DNA of 64,000 bases from Luminiphilus sp051201685 (GTDB taxonomy: Bacteria > Pseudomonadota > Gammaproteobacteria > Pseudomonadales > Halieaceae). Positions within the stretch are counted from its first letter, which is position 1, and every line of letters begins with the position of its first letter. The position numbers and the translations under genes are program-made. A model generated the notes under the pieces. It searched no databases and was not told the DNA's origin. It worked only from the letters and a program-made list of their open reading frames with translations. The stretch is from NCBI RefSeq assembly GCF_051201685.1, contig NZ_CP179213.1, positions 3,224,001-3,288,000 on the forward strand, read 5' to 3'. Positions 8,164-17,059 of the stretch are shown here, one piece after another.

Positions 8164-9636
8164 TTGAAACGTTTATCTGAAACCACACTGATTGACACTG
8201 AAGTCCCAGCTTTTGTAGCCGTAAGCGATTACCCCCGCCATGCGACTCCCAAGGTCGTTCATCTGGGCGTGGGCGCTTTCCATAGAGCGCACCTCGCCGC
8301 CTATTTTGACCAGATGAATGAGCTGATAGACAGCCCCTGGCTCATCACAGGCGCGTCCTTGCAGCAGCGCCGGGCAGCTCAGCAACTCAACCCGCAGCAA
8401 GGCCTTTTCACTCACTGGGCAAGAGAACTGTCGGGGGATCACTACCGCATCGTTCGTGCACTGACAGGGGTGCTCTATGCCCCCGATGAAAACCAAACCC
8501 TTATCGACCTTATTGCCGCCCCCCAGACCCAGCTGGTGACCTTAACGGTGACAGAAAAAGGTTATTGTCTGAATTCTGCCACGGGTGAGCTCGACACATC
8601 GCACCCGGAAATTGTTGCCGACCTAAAAACACCCCAACAGCCGAAGTCAGCGATTGGCGTTCTGGCGCGGGGTTTGCAGCTGAGAAAAGCACGCCATGGG
8701 GGCCCCATCACGATACTGTCTTGCGACAACCTGCCCCTCAATGGACAGCGTTGCCGCGAGGCCGTGAGAACTTTTGCGGGCCTTTGCGAGGCATCGCTGC
8801 AATCCTGGTTAGACAACAACGTTGCCTTTCCCTGCTCCATGGTCGATCGAATTTGCCCGGCGATTAGCGACGATCAGTTGGCCCAGGTGCATGACCTTCT
8901 GGGGCTTGAAGATCAGGGCGCGGTTATTACTGAAGCCTTTAGCCAATGGGTTGTTGAAGACAACTTCGCGGGTGATCGGCCCCCACTGGAGCTCGCGGGG
9001 GTCACCCTCGTTGACTCGGTAGAGCACTGGGAGTCACGCAAGCTACGCCTACTCAATGCGGCTCACTCGGCAATGGCATACCTTGGCGGCCTGGCAGGGC
9101 TTGCCACGGTCAACGAAGCAGTTGCCACGCCCCAGCTGCAAGCATTTATACAGGCGCTGTGGCAAGAAACCGCCGAGACCATTACTGAGGAGGCACGTTC
9201 TGAAGTTAGTACTTACTGCAATGCTTTACTGCTGCGCTTTGCCAATCCCAATCTAGACCATCAGCTGACACAGATTGCTTCGGACGGCAGCCAGAAGCTG
9301 CCCCAGCGGATTCTCGCGCCCTTGGCCGAGAGGCTGGCCTCGGGCCAGGACGCACCCCACCTGACCAGCATTGTTGCCGCATGGCTGCACTGGCAATGGG
9401 GCACCACACTTAACGGGCAACCGGTGGCCTCACACGAGCCCATGGCACAAGAGTTTGCAACACTGATTGGCCGCCGTGATCGGCAAGATGAAACTGCAGC
9501 TCAGGATCTGGCCATGGCCTACCCCGCCCTTGCCGATTTAATTAGGCGCTTTCCCGATTGGCAGGATGTGCTGATCAGCCGCTTCAAGGCGCTGCCCAGT
9601 TCACCCCTCGTGAATGAGACCCATCGAACGCCCTAA
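8164..9636 (+). CDS. uxuB: Fructuronate reductase, mannitol dehydrogenase family (UxuB-like)
   Basis: NAD-dependent reduction of D-fructuronate to D-mannonate, linking UxaC and UxuA. The 490-residue product has the N-terminal nucleotide-binding signature HLGVGAFHRAH near residue 36 and the C-terminal all-helical domain with RKLRLLNAAHSAMAYLGGLAG, typical of the mannitol dehydrogenase / fructuronate reductase family. The start is a TTG at 8164, the only sensible choice because the protein otherwise loses its nucleotide-binding strand; a weak GTGAG lies five bases upstream. The preceding terminator at 8123-8153 suggests expression depends on read-through or a hidden promoter. The related enzymes mannitol dehydrogenase and altronate oxidoreductase are possible, but the cluster supports UxuB. 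Confidence 0.9.
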   Translation: MKRLSETTLIDTEVPAFVAVSDYPRHATPKVVHLGVGAFHRAHLAAYFDQMNELIDSPWLITGASLQQRRAAQQLNPQQGLFTHWARELSGDHYRIVRALTGVLYAPDENQTLIDLIAAPQTQLVTLTVTEKGYCLNSATGELDTSHPEIVADLKTPQQPKSAIGVLARGLQLRKARHGGPITILSCDNLPLNGQRCREAVRTFAGLCEASLQSWLDNNVAFPCSMVDRICPAISDDQLAQVHDLLGLEDQGAVITEAFSQWVVEDNFAGDRPPLELAGVTLVDSVEHWESRKLRLLNAAHSAMAYLGGLAGLATVNEAVATPQLQAFIQALWQETAETITEEARSEVSTYCNALLLRFANPNLDHQLTQIASDGSQKLPQRILAPLAERLASGQDAPHLTSIVAAWLHWQWGTTLNGQPVASHEPMAQEFATLIGRRDRQDETAAQDLAMAYPALADLIRRFPDWQDVLISRFKALPSSPLVNETHRTP

Positions 9637-9911
9637 ACGTCCCCAAGAAAATCGTCCGCCTAGCACAGCCTGCCAATCAGGTGGCGCCCCACTGGTGTAG
9701 TAGGCCAACCTCAGGCTTGAATTAACTCTTACCATTACCCCCCCCCCGCCGGCACTACTCACGTTGGTTCTATGGCTTCCCCAACAATTTATTCGGCTGG
9801 CTATAGCAATGCAGCACGTTACGGACGCTGGGACAAAGCAAATTACCCTGCACCGATGGCAACCCGCTTATACTTGGCCCCCCTTCGACCGCGCTGATTT
9901 AAGGAATCGTC

Positions 9912-10862
9912 ATGGAGTTTCTCTATCCCCCAATAGAACCCCGACACCACGGCTGGCTAAACGTTGGCGACGGTCACGAAATTTATTTTGAGGAATCGGG
10001 CAACCCTGAGGGCAAACCCTGCGTCTTTGTGCACGGTGGCCCTGGGGGTGGGTCATCTCCTGAAGCTCGGCAATTTTTTGACCCCGAGCGGTATCGCATT
10101 GTGGTGTTTGACCAGCGCGGCTGCGGTCAGTCGCGACCCCATGCCTCACTAGAGGCCAACACGACTTGGCATTTGGTGTCTGACATAGAACGGCTGCGGG
10201 AATCCTTGAATATTAAGCAATGGCTAGTATTTGGCGGATCATGGGGGAGCACGCTTGCCCTCGCCTATGCACAAACGTATCCCGAGGCAGTCACCGAGCT
10301 GGTGCTGCGCGGTATTTTCCTATTACGCCCTCAGGAAATTCACTGGTTTTATCAAGAGGGCGCGAGCGCGCTGTACCCCGACACTTGGCAAAACTATCTG
10401 GCACCCATTCCGGAAGCCGAACGCGGTGATTTAGTAACGGCCTTCCATAAACGTTTAACCAGCGACGATGAGGCGACACGCCTCGCCGCCGCCCGGGCTT
10501 GGTCAGTGTGGGAAGCGTCAGCGAGCTTCCTCATTCAAAATGGCGATTTTATGGAAAAGTTGGACGCCCCCGATGCCGCTCTGGCAATGGCGCGTATTGA
10601 ATGTCACTACTTTGTTAATGACGGATTTTTTGATGGCCCCAATGAGCTAATAGAAAATATCGATCGAATTCGGCACATACCCACAGTGATTGTGCAGGGG
10701 CGATACGACGTCGTTTGTCCCCCAGTAACCGCCTGGGATTTGCATAACGCCTGGCCCGAGGCCGAGTTTAATCTCATACCCAATGCCGGACATTCGGCCT
10801 TCGACCCCGCCAACACCCAGGCTTTAGTGGCGGCAACTGACGCTTTCGCAAACATTAACTGA
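9912..10862 (+). CDS. pip: Proline iminopeptidase (alpha/beta hydrolase, S33)
   Basis: Releases N-terminal proline from peptides in the cytoplasm. The 316-residue protein shows the family hallmarks HGGPGGGSSP (oxyanion region, about 41-50), FDQRGCGQSRPH (about 66-77) and the nucleophile elbow GGSWGSTLAL with Ser110. Asp266 (in QGRYDVVCP) and His294 (in NAGHSAFD) complete the triad. Length matches the roughly 315-residue gammaproteobacterial enzyme. AAGGAATCGTC before the ATG is a good ribosome-binding site. It stands alone: the 275 bp upstream (9637-9911) hold no credible gene, only a C-run near 9739, and it is not obviously linked to the uronate locus. Confidence 0.95.
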   Translation: MEFLYPPIEPRHHGWLNVGDGHEIYFEESGNPEGKPCVFVHGGPGGGSSPEARQFFDPERYRIVVFDQRGCGQSRPHASLEANTTWHLVSDIERLRESLNIKQWLVFGGSWGSTLALAYAQTYPEAVTELVLRGIFLLRPQEIHWFYQEGASALYPDTWQNYLAPIPEAERGDLVTAFHKRLTSDDEATRLAAARAWSVWEASASFLIQNGDFMEKLDAPDAALAMARIECHYFVNDGFFDGPNELIENIDRIRHIPTVIVQGRYDVVCPPVTAWDLHNAWPEAEFNLIPNAGHSAFDPANTQALVAATDAFANIN

Positions 10863-11130
10863 GGCCAAAGATACGCAGTGTCACCGCCAGCCGAGATCCG
10901 TCAGTTGCGGGAGGGCTGAGCTCACTTTTCGCTTTTAGACCCTGATTCACGGCGACACCACGGATTTTGATGGGCTGCCAACTTGGCGCGGCCTATCGGT
11001 GCGGCATATTACTGCGGCATGAGCGTCACCACACCGGCCGGGAATTGTCAGCAAGCTCGGTTTGCTTGGCGTTGGGATCATCCGCATTGAGCGCTGTGGT
11101 ATTCTGTATTTTTTCAAATTGAGTCCCAAT

Positions 11131-12951
11131 ATGCGCCTTTTCAAGCGAATTGCCATTGGCACCCTATTACTGGTTATCACGGTTACCACAGGCGCCGCCT
11201 TCTGGTTCTGGATTACCCCCGTGGGCGTCAACAACTACGTCAACAAAGTATCACTGCAACTGGCTACTGATTCTCCAGAATTGCTCACCAGCATTGGCCT
11301 TATCGATAACACCTTCCTTGATTTTCACAGTGGCAAATTGAGTGACTACACTCAGGCCGGTGAAGAGGAGTCTTTGGAAACCTTGAGGCAAGCTCGAGCT
11401 GGGCTCGATGCCTATGGCCCTGACGGCTTAGAGGGACAAGAACTGCTGAGCTGGCAAATTGCCGCTTGGTTCTTCGACGATATACTCAGGCAATCGGAGC
11501 GAGAGTACAGCGGCTACCGCATTAACCAGCTGAGCGGTGTTACCGTAAACCTGCCCGAATTTCTCACTGACACCCATGCCATCATCGACCGCCGCAGTGC
11601 CGAGCGGTATGTGGCGCGCCTGGAAGAGTTTGGGCGCGTACTGCGAGAAAGTCGCGATCGCGTGGTTGATGACCGCGACCATGGCGTGGTCCCTCCCGAC
11701 TTTATTATTGAAAGTGCACTGGTTGGTATGCGCAAATTCGTCGCAGGGGGCGTCTCGGAAAACATTCTGGTCACCTCATTACCCGAGCGCTTAGCGTCAG
11801 TAGAAGAGCTCGACGAGGACAGCCGAGCCCAGCTGCAAGCCGCCGCCGAAGCCGTTGTCAGCGAAGCTGTGATTCCTGGGTACGAAGGGATTATTGCGCT
11901 CTTTGAGGACATGGCCTTAACCGCTAATCACGATGCCGGGGTTTGGCGCTTACCCGACGGCGAAGCCATTTATAAAGACCGCCTGCTTTCGAGCACCTCT
12001 ACCGATTACAGTCCCGAGGAAATTCACAATACCGGGCTCGCCGAGGTGGCTCGCATTGCCATTGAAATGCACGCCATTATGGATGCCCAGGGAGTACCCG
12101 AGGGCGCTTTAGGTGAGCGCGTGCAGGTGGTTATGGAGGACCCCAGCCAGCAGTTTCCTAATACCGATGAAGGTCGAGAGGAAATGATCGAGTACCTGAA
12201 GGCCTTCGACGCCAAGGTATTGGCTCAGGCTGACCAGTTCTTTATTACGATTCCTCCCCAGCCTCTGGAAATCATCAGAGTCGCTCCAGAAAGAGAAGAT
12301 GCCTCTCCCGGCGGCTATTACAGCGGGCCGGCTCTCGATGGTTCGCGGCCAGGTCGGTTTTATATCAATCTGAAAGATACCGCTGACAATCCGCGCTGGA
12401 AGCTCCCCACCTTAATGATTCACGAGGGATCTCCCGGCCATCACTTCCAAATATCTGCGGCACAACTTATTGAAGACGTGCCCATGCTGCGTAAGCTGTC
12501 ACCCTTTACCGCTTTTGCAGAAGGCTGGGCACTGTATTCGGAGCGCATTGCCAAAACCGATATGGGCTTGTACGACGATGATCCTCTGGGTGATTTGGGA
12601 CGCCTGCAGGCCGAGATGTTTCGTGCCGTGCGCTTGGTCGTGGACACGGGCCTGCACGCCAAACGCTGGAGCCGTGAACAAGCCATTGAATACATGGTAA
12701 CCAATACGGGCATGACCGAAGACGAGGTAACCCGAGAGATTGAGCGCTACGTGGTGATACCCGGCCAAGCAACCGCTTATAAAACCGGACAACTGGCCCT
12801 GCTCGATTTGCGGGCCGAAGCCGAGGCCCAGTTGGGTGACCGTTTTGACGTGCGAGAATTCCATGAGCTGGTGCTCATGAATGGCGCGATGCCCCTAGCT
12901 CTGCTGCGCGAACAAGTGGAAAACTGGATTGCACAACAGGCTGGCTCCTGA
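11131..12951 (+). CDS. DUF885 family putative metallopeptidase, membrane-anchored or exported
   Basis: A 606-residue member of the DUF885 family of poorly characterised, thermolysin-like helical proteins. The N-terminus (MRLFKRIAIGTLLLVITVTTG) is a signal peptide or anchor, so it acts outside the cytoplasm. The zinc-binding motif HEGSPGHH is at about residues 431-438, and TAFAEGWALYSE about 25 residues later supplies the third ligand region. FYINLKDTADNPRWKLPTLMIHE is the standard lead-in. A longer frame from a TTG at 11062 exists, but the ATG at 11131 places the signal peptide correctly. Its substrate is unknown; small peptides are the usual guess. The 268 bp before it hold no supported gene. 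Confidence 0.88.
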   Translation: MRLFKRIAIGTLLLVITVTTGAAFWFWITPVGVNNYVNKVSLQLATDSPELLTSIGLIDNTFLDFHSGKLSDYTQAGEEESLETLRQARAGLDAYGPDGLEGQELLSWQIAAWFFDDILRQSEREYSGYRINQLSGVTVNLPEFLTDTHAIIDRRSAERYVARLEEFGRVLRESRDRVVDDRDHGVVPPDFIIESALVGMRKFVAGGVSENILVTSLPERLASVEELDEDSRAQLQAAAEAVVSEAVIPGYEGIIALFEDMALTANHDAGVWRLPDGEAIYKDRLLSSTSTDYSPEEIHNTGLAEVARIAIEMHAIMDAQGVPEGALGERVQVVMEDPSQQFPNTDEGREEMIEYLKAFDAKVLAQADQFFITIPPQPLEIIRVAPEREDASPGGYYSGPALDGSRPGRFYINLKDTADNPRWKLPTLMIHEGSPGHHFQISAAQLIEDVPMLRKLSPFTAFAEGWALYSERIAKTDMGLYDDDPLGDLGRLQAEMFRAVRLVVDTGLHAKRWSREQAIEYMVTNTGMTEDEVTREIERYVVIPGQATAYKTGQLALLDLRAEAEAQLGDRFDVREFHELVLMNGAMPLALLREQVENWIAQQAGS

Positions 12952-13506
12952 GAGCCCATCACGTTGCGAACAACACAATGGCCTACCTCGGTAGGCCACG
13001 AGTAAAGGAAGGCCACAACGGCGCCATCGCTGCGTTCGACGATACGCCATTAAAAGCTATCGCGAGCCATGCATTGGGGCCAATTTATGCGCGCACATTG
13101 AAACGCGCACATGAAAACAAGGGCTAAGCGGCAGCGGGTCGTAGCCCACAAGGTGATCCTGCGGTTCGGGCATCAGTTCCTGCCATCTGTTCCGGGCATT
13201 CGTCGATGAAGACGCATCAGCTATACTTGCGGTCAGGGTCAGCGAATGCGGCTAAATGCTTTTAAAGGTGACAACCCCGACCCCCATAAACAGGCAATGC
13301 TGCAATGGGCCTCACTTTTAAATAGGGCTCATGCAAATAAGGCTCAAGTAAGTAAGGCGCAAAAACCTGAGATAAGACACCTTAGTGTTCTGAGCAACGC
13401 CTACCCCGCAATTCGCCAGGGGTTTTACAAATGACTGACCGACATTTAATCTCTGTGGCCTGAATACTTTAAAAGCGCCACCTACCTTAATAAAAAGGGC
13501 TACGCC
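12952..13506. other. 555-bp intergenic region with one strong hairpin
   Basis: No gene is supported here. A perfect inverted repeat GGCCTACC-TC-GGTAGGCC lies at 12980-12997, 27 bp after the DUF885 stop, without a T-run; it could be a weak terminator or mRNA-end stabiliser. A 62-codon frame at 13246-13434 lacks recognisable features. The direct repeat GCGCACAT appears twice near 13090-13111. Confidence 0.6.
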
Positions 13507-14967
13507 ATGACCGCATCCGAACCCCAACTGACCACCGCTGATGTTCTGACACAACTCAACGCGACTTTGAACAGCCAAAAACAGAGCTACCTTGCCGAAG
13601 GCGCCGTCAGTGCTGAAGTGCGCATGGATCGACTCGATCGTGCTCTGGATATTTTGGTGCGTCACGCCGAGCGAATCAGTGAAGCCATGAATGCTGACTT
13701 CGTCTGCCGTCCTCGACAGATCAATATGATGACCGACGTCGCCGGGTCGATCGATTGCATAAAGCACAACAAAAAGCATCTCAAGCGCTGGATGAAATCT
13801 GAGTCACGACCCAGCAAGTTTCCACTGGGCCTTCTGGGCAGCCGCTCAAAAATTGAGTATCAACCCAAAGGGGTCGTGGGCATTATCGCCCCCTGGAACT
13901 TCCCCGTTGCCATGGTGTTTGAACCCCTAGCCAGCATTTTAGCGGCGGGCAACCGTGCCATGATTAAGCCTTCAGAGTTCACGCCACAAACCGCCAACTT
14001 ACTGGCTGAAATTATTGCCGAAGCTTTTGACCCCGATGAAGTGACCGTGATCACCGGCGGACCCGATGTCGGCCAGGCATTTTCATCGCTGCCTTTCGAC
14101 CACATGATCTTTACCGGCGCTACGAGCATTGCCAAGCACATTATGGCGGCTGCGGCGAAGAACCTGGTTCCTGTGACCCTAGAGCTAGGAGGCAAGTCGC
14201 CTACCGTTATCTCTCGCAGCGCCGACCTCGAGCTTAGCCTGGAGCGAATTATGAGCGGCAAGTGCCTTAACGCCGGTCAAATCTGTATTGCCCCCGACTA
14301 CCTCATGGTGCCTGAGGAATCTCTCGATGAAGTGATTAAAATCACGCAGTCAGTAGTTGGGCAGATGTACCCCACCCTCCTTGATAACCCCCAGTACACG
14401 TCGGTCATTAACCAGCGCCACCATGACCGCCTGTCGGGTTACCTTGCCGATGCAGAAAGTCAGGGCCTGCAGGTGATTCCCATTAATCCGGCGGATGAAT
14501 CTTTTGAGACGTCGAAAAGCATGAAGATTCCGCCGACGATGGTGATTAACCCCACGGATGACGCCAAGTGCATGCAGGAAGAAATGTTTGGCCCGATTCT
14601 GCCGATCGTGACTTATCGCAGCTTTGACGACACCATTGACTACATCAACAGCCATCCACGTCCGTTAGCGGCCTACTACTTTGGTACCGATGCTGCCGAA
14701 GAGGAGAACTTCCTCAAGCGCACCACCTCCGGCGGCGCCTGCGTCAATGACGTTATGTTCCACATGCTGCAGAAAGACCTGCCTTTTGGCGGCGTCGGTC
14801 CCAGCGGTATGGGGGCTTACCACGGCATTGAAGGCTTCAAAACCTTCAGCCACGGCAAGTCGGTGTACAAGCAAACCCTGTCCTTCAATGTCTCGAAGCT
14901 GGGCGGTTTCTTGCCACCCTATGGCGACGCCGCAGAGAAAGCGATTAAAGCTCAGGTTAAACGCTAA
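13507..14967 (+). CDS. calB: Coniferyl aldehyde dehydrogenase-type ALDH
   Basis: NAD(P)-dependent oxidation of an aromatic or medium-chain aldehyde to the acid. The 486-residue protein belongs to the class 3-like ALDH group annotated as coniferyl aldehyde dehydrogenase: the INMMTDVAGSIDCIKHN segment, GVVGIIAPWNFPVAMVFEPL, and the late GGVGPSGMGAYHGIEGFKTFSH signature fit. The catalytic Glu226 is in LELGGKSP and Cys260 in NAGQICIAPDY. It lies 74 bp before a TetR regulator read in the same direction and upstream of an NADP oxidoreductase. This suggests an inducible aldehyde or enal detoxification set. Fatty aldehyde is an equally possible substrate; the coniferyl label is family-level only. Confidence 0.88.
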   Translation: MTASEPQLTTADVLTQLNATLNSQKQSYLAEGAVSAEVRMDRLDRALDILVRHAERISEAMNADFVCRPRQINMMTDVAGSIDCIKHNKKHLKRWMKSESRPSKFPLGLLGSRSKIEYQPKGVVGIIAPWNFPVAMVFEPLASILAAGNRAMIKPSEFTPQTANLLAEIIAEAFDPDEVTVITGGPDVGQAFSSLPFDHMIFTGATSIAKHIMAAAAKNLVPVTLELGGKSPTVISRSADLELSLERIMSGKCLNAGQICIAPDYLMVPEESLDEVIKITQSVVGQMYPTLLDNPQYTSVINQRHHDRLSGYLADAESQGLQVIPINPADESFETSKSMKIPPTMVINPTDDAKCMQEEMFGPILPIVTYRSFDDTIDYINSHPRPLAAYYFGTDAAEEENFLKRTTSGGACVNDVMFHMLQKDLPFGGVGPSGMGAYHGIEGFKTFSHGKSVYKQTLSFNVSKLGGFLPPYGDAAEKAIKAQVKR

Positions 14968-15041
14968 GCCGCTGCCAAAGACAATGCTGTTACTCGATGT
15001 CACTAGGGCCAGTTCGCTGGCCCCAACAGCAGGGGCCCACC

Positions 15042-15689
15042 ATGGCTGAACTGAAACGTCGCGCGGTTACTGACGCCCAGAAACAATTCCGTCGACAGGA
15101 AATACTCGACGGCGCCCGGGCCTATTTTGAAGCCGCTGGCTATGAAGGGTTTACGATGACCCAGCTGGCAAGTCGGCTGGGTATTGTTAAAGGCACGCTG
15201 TATCTGTACTTCACCACTAAAGAAGCGATTATCCTCGCGTTATATGCACGAGCCCTCGAGGACTGGTGCGAGGCGGTAAAAGTGAAACTGGCTGCGCCGA
15301 TAGCCGACGACGATTTTATCCAGCTGTTTTACGACACCGCCACCGCCGACCCCATACTGATACCCATACTGACGCGGCTTGAACATGTCATTGAACACAA
15401 TATATCGGTTGAACTACTGGTAGAAGCCAAGCGTCACTTTCAAGCCTGCTTCGAGGGTATTGCCGACAAAACACAAAGCGCCCTTGGCCTCGCACCGGAA
15501 CAAGCTCGTGAACTCATCTTGACCTTGGGGGTATTGCTCTCGGGAGCATCCCAAAGTGATCAGGGGCCATCGCTGGAGGGAGAGGAACTGCCGAAAGACG
15601 TGCTTGATTTTATCGACAGCCTGTCTTCCCAGCGCATATTTGTTACCAACGGCCGGCGCATACTAGCGGGCATTCGTGGCGGTCAGTAA
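15042..15689 (+). CDS. TetR-family transcriptional regulator
   Basis: A 215-residue TetR/AcrR regulator. The N-terminal helix-turn-helix is clear: FRRQEILDGARAYFEAAGYEG, then MTQLASRLGIVKGTLYLYF and TKEAIILALY. The C-terminal ligand domain is not diagnostic. The ATG at 15042 is preferred because AGGGG lies six bases upstream; an upstream start at 14997 would add 15 unlikely residues. It follows the aldehyde dehydrogenase by 74 bp and probably represses that gene and/or the oxidoreductase at 15875. Confidence 0.9.
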   Translation: MAELKRRAVTDAQKQFRRQEILDGARAYFEAAGYEGFTMTQLASRLGIVKGTLYLYFTTKEAIILALYARALEDWCEAVKVKLAAPIADDDFIQLFYDTATADPILIPILTRLEHVIEHNISVELLVEAKRHFQACFEGIADKTQSALGLAPEQARELILTLGVLLSGASQSDQGPSLEGEELPKDVLDFIDSLSSQRIFVTNGRRILAGIRGGQ

Positions 15690-15874
15690 GTCCTTGATCG
15701 GCACATCTCACTGCAGCGCTAATGCTCCTCGACATTACTGCGCTCGTGCTTCAAGGGCTGTTGAAGTTACCCCGAAACAGCCTACAGTTACCGCCACGTT
15801 TACTTTTAAACCCGCTTTAGACTGGGCGTGAACACCTTGCCCACCTCATTTTTACTTAACCCCCGGAGAGTCCT

Positions 15875-16894
15875 ATGACCGTAAACCGACAGTGGCTGCT
15901 CGCCAAACGCCCCGACGGCATGATTGGCCCCGATAACTTTAAATACACCGAAACCGCCGTGCCCACCCCGGGGGATCAGGAAGTGCTAATTCGCAATTTG
16001 TACTTCTCCTTTGACCCCACCCAACGCAACTGGATGGTTGATCGCCCCAGCTACCTGCCCCCGGTAGGTTTGGGTGAAGTCATGCGCGCAGGTTCGGTAG
16101 GCCAAGTCGTAGAGTCGCGTCATAGCGACTTCAACGTAGGTGACCTGGTGCAAACCACCGGCTGCTGGCAAGACTACGTGGTACTAGCACCGGGCGAAGG
16201 GCCCATGGGGCTCAACGTGTTACCCCAAGGCGTGCCCCCTGAGTTGATGCTGTCTGTGCTGGGCATTACCGGCATCACGGCCTACTTTGGGCTACTCGAT
16301 GTTGGCAAGCCCATAGCCGGAGACACAGTGTTGGTTTCGGGGGCTGCCGGCGCAACCGGATCGGTTGCTGCCCAAATTGCCCGCATTAAAGGCTGCCGCG
16401 TGGTGGGTATTGCCGGAGGTCCTGAAAAGTGTGCCTGGCTTACCGACACCGCCAAGCTCGATGTTGCCATTGACTACAAAGCCGGCGATTTAGATGCCCA
16501 AATCGGTGCCGCCTGCCCGGAGAAATGGAACGTCTTTTTTGACAATGTTGGCGGTAGCACGATGCAAGCGGCCCTCAACCACATTTCCCTCAATGCCAGA
16601 ATCGCCATGTGCGGCGGCATTTCGGGTTACAACGATACCGAGCCCCAGCCCGGCCCCAATAACCTGATGAACCTGGTAACCAACCGTGGCCGCATGGAGG
16701 GTTTTATTATTCTCGATTACCTCCACCGTGCCGCCGAAGCAGTGCAAGAGTTAATTGGCTGGGTAGGCTCAGGGGAAATCCAATATCAGGTCGACGTGCA
16801 GGAAGGGTTCGATAACATTCCCGCCACCTTGCAGCGGCTGTATACCGGCCAAAACAAAGGCAAGCAGCTGCTTAAGATTGCCGACCCCGAGTAA
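15875..16894 (+). CDS. NADP-dependent oxidoreductase, alkenal/one reductase type (MDR superfamily)
   Basis: A zinc-independent medium-chain reductase of 339 residues in the leukotriene B4 12-hydroxydehydrogenase / CurA group, which reduces the double bond of alpha,beta-unsaturated aldehydes and ketones. The N-terminal RQWLLAKRPDG and FDPTQRNWM segments, the nucleotide-binding VLVSGAAGATGSVAAQIARIKGC near 150-172 and the FFDNVGG motif near 223 are characteristic. No catalytic zinc ligands are seen, as expected. A GGAGAG ribosome-binding site precedes the ATG. With the aldehyde dehydrogenase and TetR gene just upstream it could form a reactive-aldehyde response. The exact substrate is unknown. 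Confidence 0.9.
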   Translation: MTVNRQWLLAKRPDGMIGPDNFKYTETAVPTPGDQEVLIRNLYFSFDPTQRNWMVDRPSYLPPVGLGEVMRAGSVGQVVESRHSDFNVGDLVQTTGCWQDYVVLAPGEGPMGLNVLPQGVPPELMLSVLGITGITAYFGLLDVGKPIAGDTVLVSGAAGATGSVAAQIARIKGCRVVGIAGGPEKCAWLTDTAKLDVAIDYKAGDLDAQIGAACPEKWNVFFDNVGGSTMQAALNHISLNARIAMCGGISGYNDTEPQPGPNNLMNLVTNRGRMEGFIILDYLHRAAEAVQELIGWVGSGEIQYQVDVQEGFDNIPATLQRLYTGQNKGKQLLKIADPE

Positions 16895-16944
16895 GACTCA
16901 ACTCAGCCAGCGCACGTTTTATTCGAGCACGGGCTTCAGTGTCG

Positions 16945-17014
16945 GGGCTTAGGGCTTAGGGCTTAGGGCTTAGGGCTTAGGGCTTAGGGCTTAGGGCTTA
17001 GGGCTTAGGGCTTA
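16945..17014. repeat. Ten perfect tandem copies of the heptamer GGGCTTA
   Basis: Seventy bases consist of ten uninterrupted GGGCTTA units, in the gap between two convergent genes (oxidoreductase ending 16894 and hxlR-type gene ending 17060). A related GGGGCTT tract of eight units is at 38476-38531, and a short GGGCTTAGGCTTAGGGC occurs near 20196-20212. A 7-bp unit outside coding sequence can change length by slippage without frameshift cost. The G-rich strand has the spacing to form a G-quadruplex (inference). Confidence 0.97.
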
Positions 17015-17059
17015 GGCAACATTGGGCCACGCCCGGAACAAACAAAAACCACGAAAGTG

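Noticed and set aside
9637..9911. Short frames between the uxuB-like and pip genes
   Set aside because: They lack start signals and overlap the C-run; nothing distinguishes them from chance.
13246..13434. 62-codon plus-strand frame between the DUF885 and ALDH genes
   Set aside because: No recognisable motif and low-complexity content; it may be chance.
13318..13779. 153-codon minus-strand frame overlapping the 5' end of the aldehyde dehydrogenase
   Set aside because: Antisense shadow of an unmistakable ALDH; the antisense frame shows no family features.
16945..17014. CRISPR array
   Set aside because: The units are only 7 bases with no spacers; it is a simple tandem repeat.
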